Of a stretch of 64,000 nucleotides of DNA, positions 34,635-43,647 are shown piece after piece. The stretch lies in the NCBI RefSeq assembly GCF_019204005.1, contig NZ_JAGSPA010000004.1, positions 1 to 64,000 of the forward strand. Reading direction: 5' to 3'. Origin of the DNA: Pacificimonas pallii (GTDB lineage Bacteria > Pseudomonadota > Alphaproteobacteria > Sphingomonadales > Sphingomonadaceae). The translations under genes and the position numbers were made by a program. Each line of letters begins with the position of its first letter. Within the stretch, counting starts at the first letter, position 1. The notes beneath the pieces were generated by a model that saw only the letters and a program-made list of their open reading frames with translations, was not told the DNA's origin and did not search any database.

Positions 34635-36548
34635 ATGCGTTTTGCATTTCTAGCCGCCATGACCGCCGCGCTTATTGCGGGCTGCTCGCCTGAGACCGGC
34701 ACGGATGAGGCACGGTCCGAACGCGCCGCGCCAGCTGACGTGTTGACCGCGCCAGAGGCGGTGGACGCGTGGACCTATGCTGTCCCAAACGTGGCCCGCG
34801 TGACGCATGTCGATCTGGATTTGACGGCCAACTTTGAAACGCAGCGCATGTCCGGAACGGCCACGCTCGACCTGCAGGTTGCCGATGGCGGCGAGGCCGT
34901 CGTGCTGGATGATGGTGGTCTGGAGATTGACAGCGTCACCGATGCGCACGGCAAGGCGCTGGCATGGTCGGTCGGCGAAGCGGACGAGCTGCTCGGCGCG
35001 CCATTGACGATCCAGCTGGACGGCGCGGAGCAGGTGGTCATTACCTACACATCCGCTCCCGCTGCGGCGGCGCTGCAATGGCTTCCGAAGGAAGCGACGG
35101 CGGGCGGGCGTCAGCCCTTTCTGTTCAGTCAGGGCCAGGCGATCCTCAACCGCACCTGGATTCCGACGCAGGACAGCCCCGGCATTCGCCAGACCTGGTC
35201 GGCGGAGATCACTGTGCCCGAGGGCGTGATTCCGGTCATGAGCGCGCTGAGCCTGACGGAAGATGCCAGCGGCGGGCCGGAAGATGCGGGCGACGGCATG
35301 ATGACCTACCGGTTCGAAATGCCAAACCCCGTACCGCCCTATCTGATCGCCATCGCCATTGGCGACCTTGATTTCCGGGAGCTTGGGCCGCGCTCGGGTG
35401 TTTATGCGGAGGCGGAAATCGTTGACGCGGCGGCGGATGAATTTGCCGATATCGAGGCGATGATCGACACCGCGGAGGCGCTGTACGGCCCCTATCGCTG
35501 GGGCCGCTATGACATGCTCGTGCTGCCGCCAAGCTTTCCCTATGGCGGCATGGAAAACCCGAACCTGTCCTTTCTGACGCCGACGCTGATTACCGGCGAC
35601 CGGTCGAACACGGATGTCGTGGCGCATGAACTGGCGCACAGCTGGTCCGGCAATCTGGTCACCAATGCGACGTGGAAAGACAGCTGGCTGAACGAGGGTT
35701 TCACGACCTATTTCGAGAATCGCATCATGGAAGGCCTCTATGGCAAGGACCGCGCCGACCTTTACGCCGATCTTGACTATCAGGAGATGCTGAGGATCCT
35801 TGATGAAGAGGGCGCCGATGCGCCGACGACCCGCCTGCACAGCGACCTTTCCGACGGACCGGCGCGCATCCAGTATTTCAAGGGAATGACCTTTCTGCGC
35901 ACGCTGGAGCGCACCGTCGGGCGGGAGGTCTGGGACGCGTATCTGCGCGCCTATTTCGACCGCAATGCCTTTCAGCCGCAGACAACCGCGGGCTTTCTGG
36001 CGGACCTGCGCGCCAATCTGATCAAGGGCGATGCGGAGCTGGAGGCGAAGCTGAAGGTCGACGAGTGGGCCTATGAGCCGGGCCTGCCGGACAATGCCAT
36101 TGCCCAAAGATCGACCGTGCTGGCGGATGTCGATGCCGTCCGGGACGCTTTTGTTGCGGGCGGTGCCGCCGCCGATATCGATACCCGCGGCTGGGCGACG
36201 CAGCAGTGGCTGCGCCTGCTGCGCGGCCTGCCGCGGGAACAGACGGATTCCCGGCTGCAGGAGCTCGACGAGACGCTGGGCCTGTCGACATCGAACAATG
36301 CCTATGTGCGGTCGGCATGGTACGAGATTGCCATCAACAATCGCTACGAGCCCGCCGTCCCCTCGCTGAAGGCATATCTGAATGAGGTCGGTCGCAACCT
36401 GTTTCTCAGCCCGCTTTACGAAGGGCTGGTGGATCAGGGTGACTGGGGCCTTGAAATTGCGCGGGATGCCTATGCGACAGCGAAGGATGGCTATCATCCC
36501 CTGACGCAGCGGGCGGCCGAAGCCGCGCTGGCGCGCGGCGCGCCATGA
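34635..36548 (+). CDS. M1-family aminopeptidase lipoprotein
   Basis: A 637-aa metallopeptidase. The N-terminus AAMTAALIAGCSPE is a lipobox, so the mature protein is lipid-anchored. The N-terminal beta domain (about 45-230) is followed by the catalytic domain with the substrate motif GGMENP and the zinc site HELAHSW (H331-H335) with the distal glutamate in NEGFTTYFE. The helical C-terminal region resembles leukotriene-A4-hydrolase-type M1 enzymes. It trims N-terminal residues from periplasmic peptides and follows rlmB by 25 bp. Confidence 0.92.
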   Translation: MRFAFLAAMTAALIAGCSPETGTDEARSERAAPADVLTAPEAVDAWTYAVPNVARVTHVDLDLTANFETQRMSGTATLDLQVADGGEAVVLDDGGLEIDSVTDAHGKALAWSVGEADELLGAPLTIQLDGAEQVVITYTSAPAAAALQWLPKEATAGGRQPFLFSQGQAILNRTWIPTQDSPGIRQTWSAEITVPEGVIPVMSALSLTEDASGGPEDAGDGMMTYRFEMPNPVPPYLIAIAIGDLDFRELGPRSGVYAEAEIVDAAADEFADIEAMIDTAEALYGPYRWGRYDMLVLPPSFPYGGMENPNLSFLTPTLITGDRSNTDVVAHELAHSWSGNLVTNATWKDSWLNEGFTTYFENRIMEGLYGKDRADLYADLDYQEMLRILDEEGADAPTTRLHSDLSDGPARIQYFKGMTFLRTLERTVGREVWDAYLRAYFDRNAFQPQTTAGFLADLRANLIKGDAELEAKLKVDEWAYEPGLPDNAIAQRSTVLADVDAVRDAFVAGGAAADIDTRGWATQQWLRLLRGLPREQTDSRLQELDETLGLSTSNNAYVRSAWYEIAINNRYEPAVPSLKAYLNEVGRNLFLSPLYEGLVDQGDWGLEIARDAYATAKDGYHPLTQRAAEAALARGAP

Positions 36549-36616
36549 TGTCCGGGGCATGAGACGGGGGCGCGGCGCGATGGCACCGCTCCCCCGGCCT
36601 CAGTCCGGTTTCCCGC

Positions 36617-37231
36617 TCAATAGCAATAGCGCTTGCGGTCATCGCCCTTGCCGACCTCGTGGCCAAGCACACCACCGGCGGCGGCACCGATGATCGTGCC
36701 GATCGTCTTGTCGCCGCGTCCGGCGACTTCATTGCCGAGCACGCCGCCAATGACGCCGCCGATGATCGTTCCCGCATTCACCTTGCCGCTCGACCGCCTG
36801 CACCTGTCGTAGCTCTGATAATAGCGCCCGTTCTGACCGTACCAGCCGCCGCGGACATCGCGCGCCGAGCGGTAGTGGATCGGGCGGCGGTAACTGTCCT
36901 CGTAGCGGCGGTCATAGCGCGCCGCCTGACGATATTCCCGGCGCGCATCCCGATAGCCGCGCTTATAGGCCTTGCGGGCGAATTTCGCGCCGAACTGCCT
37001 GGCGTTGCGTTCATAGCCGCGGCGATAATCGTCATAGCCGGCCCGGTAGGCGCGGTGAGCGCGGCGATCCTGCCGATCCTGCCGATAGGCACGGCGGTCT
37101 GCCCAGCGGCTATCGTCATATCCGCGTTCGTAGCGCTGATTCCAGCGGCGATCATCGTCATCCGCCATGGCGGGGGCTGCTGCTGCGAAACCGCCTGCGG
37201 CGACGGTCGCGATAAGAATTGGCTTCAGCAT
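36617..37231 (-). CDS. Exported glycine-zipper (2TM) protein
   Basis: A 204-aa protein from ATG 37231, which has AAGGAG upstream; the longer open frame lacks conservation. A signal peptide (1-22, VAAGGFAAAAPAMA) is followed by a long Arg/Tyr/Asp-rich low-complexity region (about 23-140) and a C-terminal glycine zipper GTIIGGVIGGVLGNEVAGRGDKTIGTIIGAAAGGVLGHEVG. Such outer-membrane or periplasmic proteins may affect envelope integrity; no enzymatic role is evident. The 234-bp gap to cobT holds no gene. Confidence 0.82.
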   Translation of the reverse strand: MLKPILIATVAAGGFAAAAPAMADDDDRRWNQRYERGYDDSRWADRRAYRQDRQDRRAHRAYRAGYDDYRRGYERNARQFGAKFARKAYKRGYRDARREYRQAARYDRRYEDSYRRPIHYRSARDVRGGWYGQNGRYYQSYDRCRRSSGKVNAGTIIGGVIGGVLGNEVAGRGDKTIGTIIGAAAGGVLGHEVGKGDDRKRYCY

Positions 37232-37465
37232 GTCGTTGCTCCTTCTGATACATGCCCTTCCCGCTCGAGAAGGGGTGTGATCGCAGGTGAAACAGGGGAC
37301 CATCGTTGAACCTGCGACCACGAATCGGACACTGCCTGAACGGGTTTGAGAGTTGCCTGAATGGAGCGTGCAGATTCGGTTCATGTGGCGGGGTTGCGCC
37401 CAACATCACGCGTCATACCGCCGAGAGCCGGAGTCACGGACCGGCAAAGCCCTCCTTTCCCGCTT

Positions 37466-39328
37466 TCAGGCCGCACGTTTCTGCCCCGGACCTTCATCCT
37501 CGAACAGCTGTGCCAGCTGCTCCACCATCGTGCCGCCCAGCTGTTCGGCGTCCATGATGGTGACGGCACGCTTGTAATAGCGGGTCACGTCATGGCCGAT
37601 GCCGATGGCGATCAGCTCAACGGGGCTTTTGGTCTCCACCCAGTCGATCACCTGCCGCAAATGGGTTTCCAGATAATTGCCGCTGTTCACGCTGAGCGTG
37701 GAATCGTCGACCGGGGCGCCATCGGAAATCACCATCAGGATGCGGCGTTCCTCCGGGCGGCTGGCAATCCGGCTGTGCGCCCATAACAGCGCCTCGCCGT
37801 CGATATTTTCCTTCAAAAGCCCCTCGCGCATCATCAGGCCCAGATTCTTGCGCGCGCGCCGCCACGGTGCATCGGCGGGCTTGTAGACGATGTGGCGCAG
37901 GTCGTTGAGGCGGCCGGGCTGTGCCGGGCGGCCTTCCTGCAACCATTTTTCGCGGCTCGATCCCCCCTTCCAGGCGCGGGTCGTGAAGCCGAGAATTTCC
38001 GTTTTCACACCGCAGCGTTCCAGCGTGCGGGCCAGAATGTCGGCGCAAATGGCGGCGATGGAAATCGGCCGTCCGCGCATCGATCCCGAATTGTCGATCA
38101 GCAGCGTGACGACCGTGTCGCGAAAATCGGTATCGCGCTCGACCTTGTAGCTCAGCGAGCTTGTCGGGTTGGTGATGATGCGGGCCAGGCGGGCGGCATC
38201 GAGCATGCCCTCCTCCTGATCGAAGTCCCAGGCCCGGTTCTGCTGCGCCAGCAATTTGCGCTGCAACTTGTTGGCGAGCTTGGCCACCACACCCTGCAGG
38301 CTGGTCAGTTGCTGGTCCAGATAGCTACGCAGCCGGGTCAGTTCCTCGGGATCGCACAGCTCTTCGGCACCCAGGATCTCGTCATATTCCGCAGTAAACG
38401 CCCCGTAATCGAACGTCTTTGGCAGGTCGGTCCACGGCATGTTGGGGCGGAAAGGCTGCATGCCCTCATCCGCCTCGTCACCCATTTCCGCATCGGCCAG
38501 GTCGTCAAAGTCCATTTCGGCGTCCTGGTCGCCCTCCTGCGGTTCACCGTCGGAATCTTCGGAACGCGTGTCGAGCGCACTGTCCTGACCGGCGGCATTG
38601 TCGTCGTCCTCTTCATCCTCGTCGCCGTCCGAATCGTCGGGATCATCGTTTTGATCATCATCGGGCTCGGTGGATTCGGTGTCGTCATCCTCTTCCGCGC
38701 CCTCAAGTTCCAGATCGCGCAGGATACTTCGTGTCAGCCTTGCGAAGGCTTTCTGGTCGTTGAGCAGTGCGGGCAGGTCATCCAGATGCTCGCCCGCCTG
38801 GTCTTCGATCCAGTCGCGTACCAGCGATACGCCGAGCGCCGCCTGTTCCGGTACCGGCGCGCCCGTCAGCCGCTCCCGTACGATCAGGCCGACAGCGGTC
38901 GATAGCGGCACTTCATCCGCATCGCGTGCCCGCGCGATCGGATCGATACGCGTGCGCGCGCTGACCATTGCGTCCAGATTGGCTGAAGTCCCCGGCATCG
39001 CGTTCGCGCCAATGGCCTCATAGCGGGCGAGCTCGATCGCGTTGAAGACATCGCGCGCCGCGCCCGCCGCGGGCTGCGCCGCCATATGCGCCGCCGCGTT
39101 ATGATACCGCTGTTTCAGCGCGAACGTATCGGCCCAGCCCCGGCATTCGGCAATTTCGCGTGCGGGCATGGCGCGCGGCGGCTGCGGCACGCGCGCGGAA
39201 TTTGCCGAGGAAGAGGGTTTGTCGGCGGTGTAGCTCAGCTCGAACTCATCCACATGTCCCATCGCGCGCAGCGTGGCGGCGAGGGCATGGCGGAAATCCT
39301 CAACAGGGGAATCTGACTTCGCGCTCAT
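37466..39328 (-). CDS. cobT: Cobaltochelatase subunit CobT
   Basis: A 620-aa subunit of the ATP-dependent aerobic cobaltochelatase (CobNST), which inserts cobalt into hydrogenobyrinate diamide. An N-terminal helical region is followed by a very acidic linker (about 210-290, DDD/EDE/EEDDD runs) and a C-terminal von Willebrand A domain with the MIDAS motif DNSGSMRG and a later DGAP. Partner cobS lies 4.3 kb away rather than adjacent. A CobN large subunit is not in the window. Confidence 0.93.
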   Translation of the reverse strand: MSAKSDSPVEDFRHALAATLRAMGHVDEFELSYTADKPSSSANSARVPQPPRAMPAREIAECRGWADTFALKQRYHNAAAHMAAQPAAGAARDVFNAIELARYEAIGANAMPGTSANLDAMVSARTRIDPIARARDADEVPLSTAVGLIVRERLTGAPVPEQAALGVSLVRDWIEDQAGEHLDDLPALLNDQKAFARLTRSILRDLELEGAEEDDDTESTEPDDDQNDDPDDSDGDEDEEDDDNAAGQDSALDTRSEDSDGEPQEGDQDAEMDFDDLADAEMGDEADEGMQPFRPNMPWTDLPKTFDYGAFTAEYDEILGAEELCDPEELTRLRSYLDQQLTSLQGVVAKLANKLQRKLLAQQNRAWDFDQEEGMLDAARLARIITNPTSSLSYKVERDTDFRDTVVTLLIDNSGSMRGRPISIAAICADILARTLERCGVKTEILGFTTRAWKGGSSREKWLQEGRPAQPGRLNDLRHIVYKPADAPWRRARKNLGLMMREGLLKENIDGEALLWAHSRIASRPEERRILMVISDGAPVDDSTLSVNSGNYLETHLRQVIDWVETKSPVELIAIGIGHDVTRYYKRAVTIMDAEQLGGTMVEQLAQLFEDEGPGQKRAA

Positions 39329-39879
39329 CGGCTCCGACCTTGTAACTTCACACTCACTTCACACTATGTCCGCTGGTGAGATGGTGCGGCCAGAATGCCG
39401 CGCGCGCAGCCTTATCGGCAGCGGCGTGCCGGTTCGAAACGGGAAAGCACCGCAGGGCGGCTGATCGGATGTCATGCATCGGCGGATTGTCGGTGAAGAA
39501 ACCCTATTTTGCAACCTGCGGAAATGACACGGGGGGGGGCAGAGCGCGGGAGCGGAAGCGCAAGGTGTCTTTATGCAGGGTGCGCGGGAAAGGACACCGA
39601 AGCCGGGAGCCAGGCCGTGCAGGAATGATGTGCATTCCGTCCACGCCATTCCTGCACCGACGGAACATGGCAAGAAAATTCATTTCGACTTTGAATTTAT
39701 CAAGAATTCTATGAAAGAAATATAGATATTATATAATAATATTCACAGATGATTTACGCATGTGCTTAATTTTACATAGAATTATGTAAGAATAATACCA
39801 ATGAAAATTGGAAATATATTTTCATTGGGAATGATCCGCTTTGGATCAATTATCTTTGCCAGTTTGCTGATTATTAACG
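39329..39879. other. AT-rich intergenic region with stacked inverted repeats
   Basis: No gene is supported in these 551 bp. A run of nine G lies at 39531-39539. From about 39670 the composition switches to strongly AT-rich, unlike its surroundings. Three perfect inverted repeats follow: TTACATA/TATGTAA at 39772-39789, CCAATGAAAAT/ATTTTCATTGG at 39798-39828 (9-nt loop), and TGATCC/GGATCA at 39832-39848. They lie 30-110 bases before the GGDEF gene and may regulate it or mark an insertion boundary. Confidence 0.6.
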
Positions 39880-41766
39880 ATGTTGACCATATATAATTGC
39901 ATGCATATGTTTCTGAAATCATCGAGAATATTGGGGCCACTGCTCTTTTTGCTGGCTTATGCCGGATCGGCGATGCTGACGATGCAGTTCCTGTCCATTG
40001 GCGGGAGCGTGCCGATAATCTGGCCGGCAAGCGGCCTTGCCCTCGCGGTGCTACTCCTGACAAAAAAGAACCGGCGGATCTATTATCTTGCCGCCCTGTT
40101 CACGGGCAGCGCGGCCGTGAGTATGGCCATGATGGCGCCGCCCGGCACGGTGCTGGCGTTCGCCATGGCAAACGTGCTGGCGGCGTTGAGCGCGGCCGCG
40201 CTGCTTGACCGCTTCGCACGCGGAAAATTGCAATTTTACACATTTAGGGGCGTCAGCGGTTTCACCACCTGCATGCTCGCGGCCGCTTCTGTCGGTGCGG
40301 CGACGGCCACGCTGCTAACCCAGGGCAGCGGGGCATTTTTCATGTCGTGGGGAATGACCATATTCCTGGGCCTTATGATCGTGGCACCGATGCTGGTTTT
40401 CCTGGCGAAGATCCGCAGCAGGGAATGGGGCCATTATGGCGCCAAATGGCCGCGCCTCGAAATTGCGGGCCTTTTCATGCTGAGTTTGGCAGTCGTCGTC
40501 CCTGTCTTCGCGCAAACGACCTATCCGATCCTCTTTCTGACGCCGGTCGTGGTCATGATCGCTGCCTACAGAATGGGCATGGTGGGCGCGAGTATGACCG
40601 TGTTTCTGATCGCGGTCATCAGCACCGTGCTGACTGAATATGGGTCGGGACCGGTGCGGCTGAGCGAGGCGGGTACGGCGGGACAGGTCCTGTTCCTGCA
40701 ATTCTACCTGCTGGTCCTCTTGCTATTCGCCTTCCCGCTGGCCGCCGCATTGGCGAGAAACCGGCGCATGGCAAAGCAATTGGCGAAGACCAATAAGGGC
40801 AATGCCCGGCTGATCGAAACCCTGGAGCGCACAAACAGGCAGTTCAGCCTCGCCGAGCGGATGGCAAAAGTCGGATCATGGCGGCTGGACCTGGCCACCG
40901 ATGAGGTGAACTGGTCGGAGCAGACAGCCGCGATCCACGGGCTTTCGGGCAATACCGAGATGCTCGACAATGCGCTGGAATTCTATCCCCCCGAGGAACG
41001 CCGGATTACCGAGGCGGCTGTGGCCGAATGCGTCGCAGATGGCACCCCCTTCGATCACGAACTGGATTTCGTCGATGCGAACGGTGTGAAGAAGCGCGTG
41101 CGCGCGATGGGCATTCGCGAAATGAAGGACGGCGCGCCCACTGCCCTGATCGGTGTGTTTCAGGACATCACGGCCCGCTACCGGATGGAACAGGACCTGC
41201 GCCGACGCATCTATACCGATGAACTGACCGGACTCTACAGCCGCGCCTTTGCCTATGAAGAACTGGACAAGGGCGCCGATGCCGCCCGCGCGAATGGCGG
41301 CGACTTCGCCGTGTTGCTGCTCGACCTGGATAATTTCAAGAACGTCAACGACCGGCTGGGTCATCTGGCGGGTGACAGCGTGCTGCGGCAGATCGGCGAG
41401 GCCCTGCGCTCCGCGCCGTTCGATAGACATATCGCGGCACGGCTGGGCGGTGATGAATTCGTCGTGCTTATCGATGATGCGCGCACGCTGAGCGATCTGG
41501 AGGGCACGATTTCAGAAATGCTGGAAGCGCTGCGCATTCCCATATTTGATGAAGGCGACACCATCATGGTGTCGGCCACGATGGGCGCGGCGGCCCTGAC
41601 CAGCGGCACGAAGAACCATTCCGACCTTCTGAAGCGGGCGGATGAGGCGCTGTACCGTGCCAAGGCCCATGCGCGCGGCACCGCCGCCATCGCGGGCACA
41701 TCGCAGCGTGTCTACCGTACGAACCATGACGGGCTGGTGGATTTCGTACATATCGGCAGGGAATAG
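39880..41766 (+). CDS. MASE1-PAS-GGDEF diguanylate cyclase
   Basis: A 628-aa membrane sensor. A MASE1-type domain with about 8-9 transmembrane segments (10-300), a short coiled linker, a PAS/PAC domain (about 325-430, VGSWRLDLATDEVNWSEQ...GVFQDITARYRMEQDL) and a GGDEF domain (about 440-605) with an intact LGGDEFVVL (GGDEF at 523-527) are present. It should make cyclic-di-GMP. The RxxD inhibitory I-site expected five residues before GGDEF is not conserved (F and H occupy those positions), so product inhibition may be absent. In-frame ATGs at 39901 and 39907 are alternative starts. Confidence 0.9.
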   Translation: MLTIYNCMHMFLKSSRILGPLLFLLAYAGSAMLTMQFLSIGGSVPIIWPASGLALAVLLLTKKNRRIYYLAALFTGSAAVSMAMMAPPGTVLAFAMANVLAALSAAALLDRFARGKLQFYTFRGVSGFTTCMLAAASVGAATATLLTQGSGAFFMSWGMTIFLGLMIVAPMLVFLAKIRSREWGHYGAKWPRLEIAGLFMLSLAVVVPVFAQTTYPILFLTPVVVMIAAYRMGMVGASMTVFLIAVISTVLTEYGSGPVRLSEAGTAGQVLFLQFYLLVLLLFAFPLAAALARNRRMAKQLAKTNKGNARLIETLERTNRQFSLAERMAKVGSWRLDLATDEVNWSEQTAAIHGLSGNTEMLDNALEFYPPEERRITEAAVAECVADGTPFDHELDFVDANGVKKRVRAMGIREMKDGAPTALIGVFQDITARYRMEQDLRRRIYTDELTGLYSRAFAYEELDKGADAARANGGDFAVLLLDLDNFKNVNDRLGHLAGDSVLRQIGEALRSAPFDRHIAARLGGDEFVVLIDDARTLSDLEGTISEMLEALRIPIFDEGDTIMVSATMGAAALTSGTKNHSDLLKRADEALYRAKAHARGTAAIAGTSQRVYRTNHDGLVDFVHIGRE

Positions 41767-41825
41767 CGCGGGCGGCGGTTGCTGGCGGTGGTGAGGGTGC
41801 GGGCGCGTGTTGGGGGCGAGGGCAA

Positions 41826-41856
41826 TTGACATTGTACATATATCTGCACATATTTA
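41826..41856 (+). promoter_or_regulatory. YefM/YoeB promoter and operator
   Basis: TTGACA (41826-41831) forms a consensus -35, with TATTTA-like -10 sequence near 41851. Overlapping it are TGTACA (41833-41838) and TGCACA (41845-41850), 12 bases apart. TGTACA is the known YefM-binding core, so this is a likely autoregulatory operator. Confidence 0.5.
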
Positions 41857-41875
41857 ACCGTGAGAGGATAATGTC

Positions 41876-42130
41876 ATGCAGGCCATCAGCTACTCGGATA
41901 CACGCGCCAATCTGAAATCGGTCATGGACCGCGTGTGCGCGGACAAGATTGCCGTGACCGTGACACGGCAGAAGGCCGAGGGCGTCGTCATGGTGTCCCA
42001 AAGCGAGTGGGAGAGCATGCAGGAGACGCTGTATTTGCTCAGTTCGCCTAAGAACGCCGAACACTTGCTGGAAGCGATTGCGGAGCTGGACGCAGGCGGC
42101 GGTGAGGAACATGAACTGATCAAGCCGTGA
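41876..42130 (+). CDS. yefM: YefM/Phd-family antitoxin
   Basis: An 84-aa antitoxin: MQAISYSDTRANLKSVMDRVCADKIAVTVTRQKAEGVVMVSQSEWESMQETLYLL is the Phd/YefM DNA-binding and dimerisation domain, followed by the flexible toxin-binding tail. It neutralises the downstream YoeB toxin and represses the operon. GAGAGGA lies about 8 bases upstream of the ATG. Its stop overlaps the toxin start by 4 bases (GTGA). Confidence 0.93.
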   Translation: MQAISYSDTRANLKSVMDRVCADKIAVTVTRQKAEGVVMVSQSEWESMQETLYLLSSPKNAEHLLEAIAELDAGGGEEHELIKP

Positions 42131-42393
42131 AGGTGGTTTTCTCTTCGCGCGGCTGGGCGCAGTATGTATCCTGGCAGGCCGAGGACGGAAAGACGCTCAC
42201 CCGCCTGAATGCCCTGATCGAGGAATGCCGCCGCACACCCTTTCGCGGCACCGGCAAACCCGAACCGCTGGGCGGCAACCTACGCGGCTGGTGGTCCCGC
42301 CGTATCGACCGCGAGCATCGGCTGGTTTATCGGGTCAGTGGCAAAGGCGACACGCAGGCGCTGGAGATCGCGCAGTGCCGGTATCATTATTGA
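42127..42393 (+). CDS. yoeB: YoeB-family mRNA-interferase toxin
   Basis: An 88-aa RelE-fold ribosome-dependent mRNase. Diagnostic blocks are FSSRGWAQYVSWQ, LIEECRRTPFRGTGKPEPL, GWWSRRIDREHRLVYRV and the C-terminal CRYHY. The family catalytic residues (Glu in LIEE, Arg in DREHRLVYR, and the terminal His-Tyr) are present, so the toxin should be active. GTG start, translationally coupled to yefM. Confidence 0.94.
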   Translation: MKVVFSSRGWAQYVSWQAEDGKTLTRLNALIEECRRTPFRGTGKPEPLGGNLRGWWSRRIDREHRLVYRVSGKGDTQALEIAQCRYHY

Positions 42394-42431
42394 ACTGACG
42401 GGCTGCTGACATGGGGAATTTAGTGTGGTGT

Positions 42432-42487
42432 CCCCGGAACCTGCCCCCGGAACCTGCCCGGAACCTGTGAACCTGTGCCCGGAACCT
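42432..42487. repeat. Cluster of GGAACCTG short tandem repeats
   Basis: The unit (CCC)GGAACCTG occurs at about 42433, 42446 and 42457. A shortened TGAACCTG follows at 42468 and a final CCCGGAACCT ends at 42487. The copies are irregularly spaced, and the cluster sits between the YoeB toxin and the 59-codon gene, at the edge of the AT-richer segment. Confidence 0.6.
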
Positions 42488-42495
42488 CAAGGTCG

Positions 42496-42675
42496 CTAGC
42501 TTCCTGTGGGAACAAAATTCTGAAGCTCGTTAAATTTTTTGCCTTCAGTTTTTAAAGGATTAGCGGAAGCAGAGCCAGACCGACCCTCATATCGCTGATA
42601 ATGATACTGGGGGCTTGGCATTGTTTTGCCCGGAACAACCCGCACTTCGGAAGGTGACTCTTTACGATCAGGCAT
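42496..42675 (-). CDS. 59-aa small protein coupled to the Ntn-hydrolase gene
   Basis: A 60-codon frame, previously easy to miss. Its ATG (42673-42675) lies inside the last codons of the proteasome-like gene (CATGCCTGA, 8-base overlap), a typical translational-coupling arrangement. The product starts MPDRKESPSEVRVVPG and has a Tyr/Ser-rich centre (SPQYHYQRYEGRSGSAS) and a C-terminus ending NFVPTGS. It is polar, has no membrane segment and looks partly disordered. No family is recognised. It could be a substrate, regulator or partner of the upstream hydrolase; that is inference from position only. Confidence 0.55.
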   Translation of the reverse strand: MPDRKESPSEVRVVPGKTMPSPQYHYQRYEGRSGSASANPLKTEGKKFNELQNFVPTGS

Positions 42676-43519
42676 GATCTGTCTCCGTAGGGTTTAGGTG
42701 AGCGTCGTAGTAATGCTTTCTCCGTATCCACTTAAAGCCTTCATGCTTCGTTACCGTGGCAATATCAGTATCACCTCCTACAATGTCAGCCCCTGGTAAG
42801 AAGGCAAAGTATCGCTTCGTCAAATCGACCAAAAAATCCGCCAAAGCGATAGCGTCCTGCACTGGCATTGCTGCATGAACGAGCGGCGTCAGCAATCGTT
42901 GCCCAACCTGTGCTAAGAGGGGCTGGACAGTCCCTTCTGGTATACCGGCTTCCACCAACCCATCAGCGAGTTCCGCATCATAGCCTAAAATGAGCCGTTG
43001 AATGGGTTTCGGCTGACCACCCCATGACACGTGTCCGCTTTGGCTTTCGTCAGCTATCAACTCCGGATCGTACACCTCACCATCGGAAATCACAAGTTTC
43101 CAGATCTCTGCATTATCGCAGTTTGCTCCATATCCGCCGATCCAAAACTCAAATCCATGCGGGCTTGCCGGACTAGGGTCAATTTGCACGTACTTTTCTG
43201 AGAAGAATGCGTGAGCGCGCGTTACAACTTCTTTAATAGTATAATTTTCTGGATCGATTTTATCGCCATTGACACCTTTCGTGATCATCCGGCGAAAATC
43301 TTTGGCTAAATTACCTATGGATGCATAGCCCATATGACCCATGCCGCAAGTCATGGCGACAATCGGTTTTCCTTTATAAAGATTGAAAACTTTGTTCCCA
43401 TGATCGTACACATTCAGAACCACAGGATCGCCATTCGATGCAGAACCGACCAACGACGAAGCGCTATCTGCAGCAAAAATAAGACAATCATGTACTTTCA
43501 CAGAAACACAAACTGTCAT
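42668..43519 (-). CDS. Proteasome/HslV-like Ntn-hydrolase-fold protein
   Basis: A 283-aa protein of no named family that I recognise. The N-terminus MTVCVSVKVHDCLIFAADSASS matches the proteasome-beta/HslV pattern: a threonine directly after the initiator Met (potential N-terminal nucleophile), D18 (D17 after Met removal, the proteasome position) and a later lysine in NKVFNLYKGKPIVAMTCGMG, where the family has its catalytic lysine. It has an unusually long C-terminal extension of about 100 residues. AAGGGA lies 5 bases before the ATG. There is no ATPase partner nearby. Base composition is lower in GC than the flanks, suggesting transfer. It is distinct from canonical HslV and does not show the Anbu signature. 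Confidence 0.65.
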   Translation of the reverse strand: MTVCVSVKVHDCLIFAADSASSLVGSASNGDPVVLNVYDHGNKVFNLYKGKPIVAMTCGMGHMGYASIGNLAKDFRRMITKGVNGDKIDPENYTIKEVVTRAHAFFSEKYVQIDPSPASPHGFEFWIGGYGANCDNAEIWKLVISDGEVYDPELIADESQSGHVSWGGQPKPIQRLILGYDAELADGLVEAGIPEGTVQPLLAQVGQRLLTPLVHAAMPVQDAIALADFLVDLTKRYFAFLPGADIVGGDTDIATVTKHEGFKWIRRKHYYDAHLNPTETDHA

Positions 43520-43647
43520 AACGTTCCCTTTTCAGGGTCTAGAATCAAATTAATTCCAATTATGCAACAAAATTCTTAGTAGTGAACGAAGCCCTGGAAG
43601 GGGGAGCGAATTTACCGTTCGTTACACCTGATGCTTTTCCGTCGAAT

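Noticed and set aside
34650-36560. 636-codon minus-strand frame opposite the M1 aminopeptidase
   Set aside because: Antisense of a gene with clear catalytic motifs; no homology visible.
39531-39539. Run of nine G as a phase-variation switch
   Set aside because: It lies in no coding frame and not at an identifiable promoter spacing, and sequencing slippage is also possible.
39359-39673. 104-codon minus-strand frame between cobT and the GGDEF gene
   Set aside because: Cys/Pro-rich without a domain, covers the G9 run and has no ribosome-binding site.
42496-42675. Idea that the 59-aa protein is a Pup-like tag
   Set aside because: Length is similar, but it lacks the C-terminal GGQ/GGE of Pup and no Pup ligase or proteasomal ATPase is present.
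42668-43519. Assignment of the Ntn protein as HslV or Anbu
   Set aside because: It lacks the HslV length and partner HslU, and the Anbu N-terminal signature (SDSRTNAG-like) is absent.
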